Assembly (NCBI GenBank): GCA_945883695.1
Contig: CAMCYK010000003.1
Coordinates: forward strand, 1-64,000
Length of the DNA: 64,000 bases
Source of the DNA: Akkermansia muciniphila
GTDB lineage: Bacteria; Verrucomicrobiota; Verrucomicrobiia; Verrucomicrobiales; Akkermansiaceae
Direction: 5' to 3'
The number at the start of each line of letters is the position of its first letter. The first letter of the stretch is position 1. Below, one piece after another: positions 1-8,173 of the stretch. The translations under genes and the position numbers were made by a program. Under the pieces are notes generated by a model. It worked only from the letters and a program-made list of their open reading frames with translations, searched no databases and was not told the DNA's origin.

Positions 1-1200
1 AAGCGATGCGTGGTGAAAGCAGCGGTTCTCGATCAAGCTCTCTGGACTACCTCCAACGCGAGCTCTGAGCGACTCAAGCATCACAAGGCCCTTCTGCAAA
101 AAATGGTTGGGGCACGGCAGCCTGGTCAGGCCAGCCCGTGGATCTTCACCACCAACTACGATCTGGCCATCGAGTGGTCCGCTGAATCGGTCGGGATCCA
201 AGTCAACACGGGGTTTCTTGGGATCCACAACCGCCTCTTTTCTCCCCAGAGCTTCGATCTCGGATTCAGGCACGCCTCTGCGAGCGGCGAAGCCCGGTTC
301 GGGTGCAATGATTGCTACCTGGTGAAGCTGCACGGGTCTCTCACTTGGAGAAAGGAGTCCGGCATGGATTTCAGGGAACTTTCCTCCCATGAGATGTGGG
401 AAAGCCACGCGATTGTTTCGGCGCGGAATGGCGGACGGGAGCGGAATGCTTTCAATTACGGGAATGTCTCACCTCTGGTCACCCGCCTGCATCGCCTTGT
501 CGAGGATGAGATGTTCAAGGCCGTTGTTGACGTGGACGGAGGCAATCCGTGTCAGGGTAACGGCCACTTGGATTGGAAGGCGGAGTCGGAACACTTGATC
601 GACGAGATTTTTGGCAGTCACGACAGCACGTGGCAGGTGCAGGTCGTCAACCTCAAGCAGGTGCCCCAGGACTTGATGCCGCTCATTTTGGGCTCGTTGC
701 TTGAACTCTACGCCCAAGTCCTGTTCTCACGTGGGCAAGGGGGAAGCCCAGCGACACTGCTCGTCTTGGAAGAGGCGCACCACTACTTGCGGTCCCCCAG
801 CGGGTCTGAAGAAGATCGTGGCTCTGCGCTGGCCTACGAACGGCTTGCGAAGGAGGGGCGGAAGTTCGGTCTGTCCTTATGGCTGAGCACGCAACGCCCC
901 TCCGAAGTTTCATCAACGGTATTGTCCCAGTGCAACAACTGGGTGGTGTTCAAGCTGAATTCAGAACAGGACCAGCGGGTAGTGGCAAACTCCTGCGAAT
1001 GGGCTGATGCTCGCGACGTGCGCAGGATCTCCGGGCTCCCGAGGCAGCATGCGATGCTCTTGGGTGGTAGTTTCGCGATGCCGACCGTCGTAAAGGCTCC
1101 GACCGCTGACCCCACTCCCGAGTCTCACGATGGTGCATTCGATGCTTGGAATGATGCACGCAATGCGGACGCAGACGCGGGAGAAGACGATGATTTTTGA
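1..1200 (+). CDS. SIR2-like / HerA-like chimeric ORF (5' end outside window)
   Basis: The frame is open to the left edge; the first in-window start codon is GTG at 10, so the N-terminus is probably missing. Counting from that GTG, residues 1-150 carry SIR2_2-type hallmarks (IFTTNYD at 45-51, KLHGSLTW at 106-113), as in NADase effectors of anti-phage systems. Residues from about 155 match the C-terminal half of HerA/FtsK-type ATPases: a Walker B (LLVLEEAHHYL, 250-260) and a sensor-like STQRPSEV (293-300). There is no Walker A and no SIR2 C-terminal domain. In known two-gene SIR2-HerA systems sir2 precedes herA, so this looks like an in-frame deletion joining the two genes (inference). NAD hydrolysis could survive if the missing N-terminus is intact; ATP hydrolysis probably cannot. 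It overlaps the next gene by 11 bp. Confidence 0.7.
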   Translation, partial: KRCVVKAAVLDQALWTTSNASSERLKHHKALLQKMVGARQPGQASPWIFTTNYDLAIEWSAESVGIQVNTGFLGIHNRLFSPQSFDLGFRHASASGEARFGCNDCYLVKLHGSLTWRKESGMDFRELSSHEMWESHAIVSARNGGRERNAFNYGNVSPLVTRLHRLVEDEMFKAVVDVDGGNPCQGNGHLDWKAESEHLIDEIFGSHDSTWQVQVVNLKQVPQDLMPLILGSLLELYAQVLFSRGQGGSPATLLVLEEAHHYLRSPSGSEEDRGSALAYERLAKEGRKFGLSLWLSTQRPSEVSSTVLSQCNNWVVFKLNSEQDQRVVANSCEWADARDVRRISGLPRQHAMLLGGSFAMPTVVKAPTADPTPESHDGAFDAWNDARNADADAGEDDDF

Positions 1201-3043
1201 TTCTGATCCCATGGCATCCAAGCTCCCCATCAATCTCGAAAATCTCCTCCGGCAACGGCAGGTGGAAGGGGAGCGCATCGAGTATAAGGCCGGCTGGAAC
1301 CCGGACGCGATCCTGCGGACGCTGTGTGCCTTCGCCAATGACTTCGAGAACCTGGGCGGAGGCTACGTGGTGATCGGACAGGATTGCGATGCCGACGGGC
1401 GGCCGGTGTTTCCGCCGGTGGGTGTGCCGGAGAGCCAGCTCGACAAGATCCAGCAGGAGCTGCTCGGCTACTGCAACCTGATCCAGCCGCCGTATTTCCC
1501 GCTGCTGAGCGTGGAGCGCTTCGAGGAGCGGAATCTGCTGGTCCTGTGGGCACCGGGCGGCCTGAGCCGGCCCTACAAGGTTCCCAAGGCGGTGACGGCC
1601 AAGACGAAGGAATACCGCTACTACATCCGCCGCTACTCCAGCACCATCGAGGCGAAAGGGGAGGACGAGCGGGAGCTAATCAGCCTGACGGCTCAGGTGC
1701 CCTTTGACGACCGGGTGAATCAGAGCGCCACGCCGGCCGACCTGTCGCCGCGCTTGATGGCGGAGTTCCTGCGCGAGGTGGGCAGCGATCTGGCTGAGGA
1801 CGCGGCCACGCTACCGGTCGAGGCGCTGGGCCGGCAGATGAAGGTGGTGACAGGCCCGAGTGAGGCCCCGCTGCCGCAGAACGTCGGGCTGCTGTTCTTC
1901 AACGAACATCCGGAACGCTTTTTCCCGGTCACGCAGATCGACGTCGTGTGGTTCCCGGAAGGCGCGGGAGGGGATCGCTTCGAGGAAAAGGTGTTCCAAG
2001 GGCCGCTGGGCCGGATCACCCGGGATGCGCTGGGCTTCATCCAGAGCCAGTATCTCAAGCAGACGGTGCTCAAGCACCCGCAGCGGGCCGAAGCGGAACG
2101 CTTCTGGAACGTGCCCTACGCCGCGCTGGAGGAAGCGCTGGTGAATGCCGTGTTCCACCGTTCGTACGAGATCCGCGAGCCGATCGAGGTGCGGATCACG
2201 CCGGAGGACATCGTGGTGCTGAGCTTCCCCGGCCCGGACCGCTCGATCCGGCTGGAGGACCTGAAGCGGGGTCGGGCGGTTTCCCGCCGCTACCGCAACC
2301 GGAGGATCGGCGAATTCCTGAAGGAGCTGGACCTGACGGAAGGCCGCTGCACCGGCATCTCCAAGATCATCTCCTCGATGGCCGCCAACGGGTCGCCACC
2401 GCCTGAGTTCGAGACGGACGAGGACCGCAGCTACTTCCTGATCCGGCTGCCGGTCCACGAAAAGGCCGGGGTTTCCACCGAACTTGAGCGGGAATCCGGT
2501 TCGGGGAAAAGTTCGGAGAAAACCGGCTCAGGTTCGGAGAAAAGTTCGGTGAAAACGGCGGGGGATACGGCCGGAAGGATCGTGGAGCAGCTCCGCCGGA
2601 ACCCTGCGGTGACCGCCGGCGAGATGGCGATGGCGCTGGGGATTTCCACCCGTGCCGTCGAGAAGCAGCTATTAAAGCTTAGGGATTTAGAGCGTATTCG
2701 TCGTGAGGGTGCCGCCAAAGGTGGACACTGGGTGGTGCTGGGCGAGGAGGGGGCGGATGATGAGACGCCTGCCCTGGCCACGGTTGGCGTCGGGGATCGG
2801 ACGTCGGGGGCGACTACCCAAGAAAGTGGCCAGAAGACTACCCAAGAAACTACCCAAGAAAAGATTCTGGCCCACCTGCGAGTCACCCCGGCGATGACCG
2901 GGGTGGACTTGGCCCAGGCCATCGGCATCACCGCCGATGGCATCAAATACCATTTGGCCAAGCTCAAGGCAGCCGGAAGGATCCAGCACCACGGTCCGAC
3001 CAAGGCTGGCTACTGGGAAGTCATCGACCCATCATCGCCATGA
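1190..3043 (+). CDS. AlbA_2-domain / RecG-like ATP-binding putative transcriptional regulator
   Basis: Start ATG 1190 is preceded by GGGAGAAG; ATG 1211 is the alternative. The product is about 617 aa. An AlbA_2 (Schlafen-type) domain lies at about 20-150, with the glycine-rich GGGYVVIG. A GHKL/HATPase_c_4 fold follows at about 280-400, with the N-box-like EALVNAVFHRSYE. Two similar winged helices come last, at about 455-510 and 560-615 (GISTRAVEKQLLKL and GITADGIKYHLAKL). They are preceded by low-complexity linkers rich in GSGKSSEK and TTQE units, typical of this family. Such proteins are usually annotated as putative transcriptional regulators or RecG-like ATP-binding proteins and often sit in restriction islands. 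The stop overlaps the hsdR start (ATGA), so the two are translationally coupled. A role in controlling hsdR or sensing nucleic acid is inference. Confidence 0.85.
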   Translation: MIFDSDPMASKLPINLENLLRQRQVEGERIEYKAGWNPDAILRTLCAFANDFENLGGGYVVIGQDCDADGRPVFPPVGVPESQLDKIQQELLGYCNLIQPPYFPLLSVERFEERNLLVLWAPGGLSRPYKVPKAVTAKTKEYRYYIRRYSSTIEAKGEDERELISLTAQVPFDDRVNQSATPADLSPRLMAEFLREVGSDLAEDAATLPVEALGRQMKVVTGPSEAPLPQNVGLLFFNEHPERFFPVTQIDVVWFPEGAGGDRFEEKVFQGPLGRITRDALGFIQSQYLKQTVLKHPQRAEAERFWNVPYAALEEALVNAVFHRSYEIREPIEVRITPEDIVVLSFPGPDRSIRLEDLKRGRAVSRRYRNRRIGEFLKELDLTEGRCTGISKIISSMAANGSPPPEFETDEDRSYFLIRLPVHEKAGVSTELERESGSGKSSEKTGSGSEKSSVKTAGDTAGRIVEQLRRNPAVTAGEMAMALGISTRAVEKQLLKLRDLERIRREGAAKGGHWVVLGEEGADDETPALATVGVGDRTSGATTQESGQKTTQETTQEKILAHLRVTPAMTGVDLAQAIGITADGIKYHLAKLKAAGRIQHHGPTKAGYWEVIDPSSP

Positions 3044-6000
3044 AAGACAGCGCCGAACAGATCCGGCTCGACGAACGCAACCACGTCGAGAAGCCGATGC
3101 TGGATCAGCTCGCCGGGCTGGGCTGGGAGATCCTCGACTTGGATGCCAAGCAGCACCCGGGAGCCAGCCATCGGACGAGTTTCAGCGAGGTGGTGATGCT
3201 GCCGGTGCTGCGGGAGCAACTGAAGCTGATCCAGCCCTGGCTGGAGGACGATCAGGTGGAGGACGTGGTCAAGCAGCTGACCGCCGGCTTCAACGGCAGC
3301 AACCTGCTCCAGAACAACCAGCACTTGTTCCGCCCGCTGCAAGAGGGGACCAGCGTCGCCGAGAACCGCAAGACCGGCGAGAAGAGCCCGACGGTGAGGT
3401 TCATCGACTTCAACCGGAAGGAGCACAACCGCTTCATCGCCGTCTGCCAGTTCAAGGTGCGGATCCTCGGGACCGCCCACCATATCATCCCGGACATCGT
3501 GCTGTTCATCAACGGCCTGCCGGTCGTGGTGGTCGAGTGCAAGTCCCCCAAGGCGAAGGACCCGATCCCGGAGGCGATCGACCAACTGTTGCGCTACAGC
3601 GAGCAGCGGGGCGCGAAGGGCGAGGGGAGCGCGCCGTTGTTCTACTACAACCAGTTTCTCGTCACGACCTGCCGGCAGGAAGCGAAGTTCGGCACGATCA
3701 CGACCCACAGCGGGAAGCATTTCTACCGCTGGTCGGATCCTTTTCCCAAGACGCTCAACGACCTCGCCCACGGCGGCAGCAGCCCGAACGACCAGCAGCG
3801 GCTAGTCGCGGGGATGTTGGATCACCTCAACCTGCTGGATATCATCCGGACCTTCACGATTTTCAGCACCAACGACAAGGGAGAGCTGATCAAGGTGGTG
3901 GGGCGCTACCAGCAGTTCCGCGCCGTGAAGCTGGCGGTGAAGCGCCTGCTGGCCGGCAAGAATCCGCGGGAGCGCAGCGGGATCATCTGGCACACCCAGG
4001 GCTCAGGAAAGTCGCTGACGATGATGTTCATGGTGCGGGAGATGTACCGGCATCCGTCACTATCGAAATGGAAGGTCGTCTTCGTCACCGACCGGACGCA
4101 ACTGGAACAGCAGCTCGGCGAGACCAGCCAGAGCATCGGCTTCACCGTCAAGCCGGCCGACAGCATCAAGAAGCTGAAAGAACTGCTGGCGAGCGATGCC
4201 TCCGATCTGGTGATGGCGATGATCCACAAGTTCCGCGAGACCGATCTGGCGGAAACCTTTCCCGAGCTGAACGCCAGCCCCTACATCCTGGTGATGACCG
4301 ACGAGGCGCATCGTTCCCAGTACGCGCTGCTGGGTGCCAACCTCGACAAGGCGATCCCGAAGGCGACGAAGATCGGCTACACCGGCACGCCGATCGACAA
4401 GACCGAGCGGGTCTTCGGCGACTACATCGACAAATACACGATGCGGCAGGCCATCGCCGACGGGGTGACGCTGGAGATCATTTATGAAGGCCGCACCCAC
4501 AACGCCGAGGTGCCGGACAAGGCGGGGATGGACGCCATGTTCAAGGATGTCTTCCACGATTACACCTTGCCGGAGCACCTTCAGATCATGGGGGCGGGCG
4601 GACGGCGGGCCTACCTGGAAGCCGACACGACCATCGCGGCGAAGGCCCGGGACATGGTTGCGCATTATCTGACCCATGTCTTTCCCAACGGCTACAAGGC
4701 GCAGATCGTCGCGACCTCGCGCGAGGCCGCGGTGCGCTACAAGAAGCACGTGGATGACGCGGTGAAGGAGGCCATCGCGGAGCTGGAGAAGTCCAATCCA
4801 AGGCAGATCGATGTGGCCGCGCTGAAACGGATGAAGAGCGATGTGGTGATCTCTGGCAACCACAACGACGAGCTGCATCTGAAGGCCTTCACCGATTCCT
4901 CCAAGGACGAGACGACGATCAAGAGCTTCAAGCTGGCCTTCGGGAAGGAGGACCACGGCGTGAGCGGCGACACGGGGATCGTGATCGTCAACAACATGCT
5001 GCTGACGGGCTTCGACGCGCCGGTGGAGCAGGTGATGTACTTGGACAAGATCATCGTCGCCCACGGCCTGCTCCAGGCGATCGCGCGGGTGAACCGCGTC
5101 GGCGGCGACTCGAAGGAGAAGGGCTTCGTGGTGGACTACGTCGGCATCGGCCACCACCTGAAGAAGGCGCTCGATAACTATGACGAGCGGGAGCAGAACG
5201 AGGTGTTGGACGTGCTGAGCTTCCCCGAGCAGGAGCTGCGCGAGCTGAAGGCCAGCCACGCCGCGATCCTGGAACTGCTCCAGCGGCATCGGCTGACGGA
5301 CCTGAGCGATCACGACGCGTTCTACGATGTGTTTTACGACGAAGACCTGCGCTTCGAGTTCATGAGCCGCTTCAAGCAGTTCACCAAGCACCTGAACCTC
5401 GTCTTCCCGGCCAAGGAGGCGCTCGATTACATGGGGGACTACCAGGCGCTGGTGGAGATCAACGTGCTCGCGGCGAAGCATTTCCGGGACGAGCGGCTGA
5501 GCATGAAGGGGATCCCGCCCAAGCTGCGGAGCATCACCGACAAGTTCCTCGAATCCCGTGGGATCGACGTGAAGGTGCAACCGATCTCCATCCTGGACGA
5601 GGACTTCCAGAAGGAAGTGAAGAAGCACGACCGCACCAAGAACAAGGCGGCGGAGATCGAGCACGCGATCCGCCACCACCTCGATGTCGATCTGGTCGAC
5701 GACCCCGAACTCCAGGCCTCGTTCGCGGAGGTGCTGAAGAAGATCCTGGAGGAATTCGCGAACAACTGGCGGAAGATTTACGAGGAGCTGGAGAGGCTGC
5801 GGCAGCGCATCCTGGACGTGAGCAAGGAGCCGACGTACGGACTGCACCCGAAGAAGGAGATGCCGCTCTTCCGAATGCTGCGGGCCGAGATCTTCGGGGA
5901 GCGGGTGGTCATCCACTCCGCGACCTCGCTCGCGGAGGATGAGGCTCCCTACGGCATGAAGGAAGAGGAGCGAGTCAGCCATCTGGTCGCCCTGACCCAG

Positions 6001-6213
6001 CACTTGTACGGGGAGATCGAGCGGGAGCTGAAGTTGGCCGGCTACTGGGAGAGCATCCCGGCGCGCAACAAGCTGGTCGCGGACCTTCAGAAAGTGCTGT
6101 TGCAGCGGGAGTTTGAAAGACTCCCCGGGATTGTGCTGAAGCGGAAGCAGATCATCAGCCGCCTGATGGAGATCGCCGAGCGGAACCACGACACCATCCT
6201 GCACGCCGACTGA
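3040..6213 (+). CDS. hsdR: Type I restriction endonuclease subunit R
   Basis: A 1057-aa protein with the full HsdR architecture. The N-terminal PD-(D/E)xK nuclease has PDIVLFINGLP followed by VVVECKSP (Asp about 152, Glu166 and Lys168). The superfamily 2 translocase has Walker A TQGSGKS at about 319-325, DEAH at 421-424, and later helicase motifs such as VIVNNMLLTGFDAP and AIARVNRV. The C-terminal helical region (about 800-1057) would contact the methyltransferase. It translocates DNA and cuts unmodified DNA at a distance, and needs HsdM and HsdS, which are not in this window and probably lie to the left. All catalytic motifs are intact. It overlaps the upstream gene by 4 bp and the downstream peptidase gene by 1 bp (TGATG), so all three are one transcription unit. 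Confidence 0.96.
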   Translation: MKDSAEQIRLDERNHVEKPMLDQLAGLGWEILDLDAKQHPGASHRTSFSEVVMLPVLREQLKLIQPWLEDDQVEDVVKQLTAGFNGSNLLQNNQHLFRPLQEGTSVAENRKTGEKSPTVRFIDFNRKEHNRFIAVCQFKVRILGTAHHIIPDIVLFINGLPVVVVECKSPKAKDPIPEAIDQLLRYSEQRGAKGEGSAPLFYYNQFLVTTCRQEAKFGTITTHSGKHFYRWSDPFPKTLNDLAHGGSSPNDQQRLVAGMLDHLNLLDIIRTFTIFSTNDKGELIKVVGRYQQFRAVKLAVKRLLAGKNPRERSGIIWHTQGSGKSLTMMFMVREMYRHPSLSKWKVVFVTDRTQLEQQLGETSQSIGFTVKPADSIKKLKELLASDASDLVMAMIHKFRETDLAETFPELNASPYILVMTDEAHRSQYALLGANLDKAIPKATKIGYTGTPIDKTERVFGDYIDKYTMRQAIADGVTLEIIYEGRTHNAEVPDKAGMDAMFKDVFHDYTLPEHLQIMGAGGRRAYLEADTTIAAKARDMVAHYLTHVFPNGYKAQIVATSREAAVRYKKHVDDAVKEAIAELEKSNPRQIDVAALKRMKSDVVISGNHNDELHLKAFTDSSKDETTIKSFKLAFGKEDHGVSGDTGIVIVNNMLLTGFDAPVEQVMYLDKIIVAHGLLQAIARVNRVGGDSKEKGFVVDYVGIGHHLKKALDNYDEREQNEVLDVLSFPEQELRELKASHAAILELLQRHRLTDLSDHDAFYDVFYDEDLRFEFMSRFKQFTKHLNLVFPAKEALDYMGDYQALVEINVLAAKHFRDERLSMKGIPPKLRSITDKFLESRGIDVKVQPISILDEDFQKEVKKHDRTKNKAAEIEHAIRHHLDVDLVDDPELQASFAEVLKKILEEFANNWRKIYEELERLRQRILDVSKEPTYGLHPKKEMPLFRMLRAEIFGERVVIHSATSLAEDEAPYGMKEEERVSHLVALTQHLYGEIERELKLAGYWESIPARNKLVADLQKVLLQREFERLPGIVLKRKQIISRLMEIAERNHDTILHAD

Positions 6214-6896
6214 TGAAGCTGGACTACCGCATCGTCCGATCCGACCGGCGCAAAAAGCTGACGATCACCGTGGAGCGGGATCGGTCGGTCGTGGTGCATG
6301 CGCCCACGGCGGCGACGGACGAAGCAATCCAACGGGTGCTGGACTCCAAGCGGCAGTGGCTTTTCGACAAGGTCAATCATGCCCAGAAGTACCAGGACCG
6401 TCCGCATCCCCCGGGCAAGGAGTTGGTGAACGGCGAGTCCGCTCCCTACCTCGGGCGAGACTACCGGATCGAGATCGCGGACACCCCGAGTGGCGGGGTG
6501 GAGTTTTCGCGGCGCTTCCTGATTCCGGCCGCGTTGAAGACCGCTGGTCGTGAGGTCCTGAAGCAGTGGTATCTCGAACGGGCTCGGCAAACGATCCTGC
6601 CCCGGGTGCAACGCCACGCCGTCGAACTCGGCGTTGTGGTCGCCAAGGCGTCCATCGTGGACAACCGTTACCGATGGGGTTCCTGCACCGTGAAAGACCA
6701 CGTGAATTTCAACTGGCGGCTGATCAAGGCCCCGATGTTCGTGATCGATTATGTGATCGTCCATGAGCTGGCGCACCTGTTGGAGACCAACCACACGGCC
6801 CGCTTCTGGAATATCGTCCGGGCGAAAGCACCGACCTCGGAAAAGGCCAAGGCGTGGTTGAAGGAGCACGGGCAGTTGCTGGAGGAGGAGGTGTGA
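6213..6896 (+). CDS. YgjP/DUF45-family zinc metallopeptidase
   Basis: A 227-aa protein with zinc site HELAH at 184-188 and a third ligand in ETNHTARFW (His about 194), the YgjP-like metallopeptidase (M48/WLM-related) pattern. RYRWGSCTV (about 153-161) is the conserved family motif before the zinc site. Family members are commonly the last gene of type I restriction operons directly after hsdR, as here (1-bp overlap, TGATG). The substrate is unknown; a role in HsdR turnover is speculation. There is no signal peptide, so it is cytoplasmic. It is the last gene of the defence island; the next gene lies on the opposite strand. Confidence 0.92.
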   Translation: MKLDYRIVRSDRRKKLTITVERDRSVVVHAPTAATDEAIQRVLDSKRQWLFDKVNHAQKYQDRPHPPGKELVNGESAPYLGRDYRIEIADTPSGGVEFSRRFLIPAALKTAGREVLKQWYLERARQTILPRVQRHAVELGVVVAKASIVDNRYRWGSCTVKDHVNFNWRLIKAPMFVIDYVIVHELAHLLETNHTARFWNIVRAKAPTSEKAKAWLKEHGQLLEEEV

Positions 6897-7185
6897 GGTG
6901 GCGGGGCCTTCCGCCGGACCGGGGGCGCGGGGAACTCTCCGCCGGGCAGCGAAGCTCGCTGGTGCCCCTGCTGGCCAGGAACGAAAATGCCATTGAACTG
7001 CCCGCCGAGCATTTGAGGAAGGATCGGTGACCCTGTAAGGGAAGTTAATCGTTGAGAGTGTTTTCATATTCTGAACTATCAACAATCAATCATAGACACT
7101 CAACTCGGTTTTTCAGGGTGACCGTTCCCACGGGCTGCGACCCCGGACGTGAAAGAGGCCGCGGTACGGGCTGGGATGCGGGCGC

Positions 7186-8163
7186 TTACCGGACTCCGGC
7201 ATTGCGGACAAAATCCACGAACCTCGCGCGGTGGGCCGCGACCATTTCGGCTTCGCCGGCGATCTTGAAGAACCAGGTGACTTCGCCGGTGCGGAGGATG
7301 GCGGCGGTGATCGCGCCATGGCGCTTGCCGCTGAAGAGGGGCTCGGCACTGACCATGTGCGTGAGCGTGATGGAGCCGGCCGGGCTCTGCAGGGTTTCGC
7401 CGACGGCGGGGTCGTCTTCCTTTTCCAAAGGGGAAAGGCGGAGCTGGGCGCGCCAGAGGTTGACGTTCTCCAGGTTGCTGCCGCCCTCGCCGGGGAGTGA
7501 GACGACGGAGACGTCGCCAGCGATGCCATCGGGTCCGGGGGCGGGGATGCGGTAGCTGGCGAAGCGCATCGCGTTGCCTTCCTGTTTTTCCCATCCGGCG
7601 GGCGGGTGGAGGTCGATCGCAGGCGTCTCCACTCCGGCGGCTGATCCGATTTCCACGCTTTTGAGGAGTTCCATGAAGCCGGGCCGGGCGGTCTCGAGGG
7701 CGGGGCTGGAGGAGTCGAGCTTGAAGAACCAGGTCTCGCCATCCACGGGGATGATGGCGGCGAGAATGCCGCGCTCGGCGCCTTTCAGCTCGAACCAACG
7801 CGCCTGCGCGTCGCCTTCCGCCAGCGCGATGGCCGTGCCGCCGGTCTCCAGGGATGGCTCGAGGCCGACCTGTTCCCGCCAACGGTTCACGTTGGCGCCG
7901 ATGCCTCCGGCGTCGCCGGGGAACTTCGAAACGGCGGCGGTGATGCCGGGGGCGATGCGGTAACGGGCGATCTGGAATTGGCCGGGCGTCTCCTCTTCCC
8001 ATGTCTCCGGCGGGATCCAGCGGAGGGGGCGCGGCGGCCTGTTTTCGGACGCGGCTTCGCTTGTTCCCGGATCGGGGGTGGCGATGCGGAAGCTGGGGAT
8101 TTCCTTTTCCTTGGAGCAGCAAAGCAGCGCCAGGGAAAGGATGGCGACGAGGACGGGCTTCAT
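7186..8163 (-). CDS. Duplicated-domain lipoprotein, cytochrome-associated
   Basis: ATG 8163 is preferred over the upstream GTG 8181 because it gives a clean lipoprotein signal (MKPVLVAILSLALLC, lipobox LALLC). The mature protein has two copies of a roughly 110-aa domain. Each contains an NVNRWR/NVNLWR motif followed by a Q and a hydrophobic residue, and ends in a TWFFK segment followed by an amphipathic helix. I do not recognise a named family. It is the last gene of the minus-strand redox operon, 10 bp after the decaheme gene. A paralogue with the same two-copy layout is at 24718-25764, before resB and ccsA. Being encoded with cytochromes at both ends of the locus suggests a periplasmic role in cytochrome assembly or electron transfer (inference). 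Confidence 0.85.
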   Translation of the reverse strand: MKPVLVAILSLALLCCSKEKEIPSFRIATPDPGTSEAASENRPPRPLRWIPPETWEEETPGQFQIARYRIAPGITAAVSKFPGDAGGIGANVNRWREQVGLEPSLETGGTAIALAEGDAQARWFELKGAERGILAAIIPVDGETWFFKLDSSSPALETARPGFMELLKSVEIGSAAGVETPAIDLHPPAGWEKQEGNAMRFASYRIPAPGPDGIAGDVSVVSLPGEGGSNLENVNLWRAQLRLSPLEKEDDPAVGETLQSPAGSITLTHMVSAEPLFSGKRHGAITAAILRTGEVTWFFKIAGEAEMVAAHRARFVDFVRNAGVR

Positions 8164-8173
8164 GGGAGGCGGC

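Noticed and set aside
4060-6204. Minus-strand 714-aa ORF opposite hsdR
   Set aside because: Antisense shadow; all HsdR motifs are on the plus strand.
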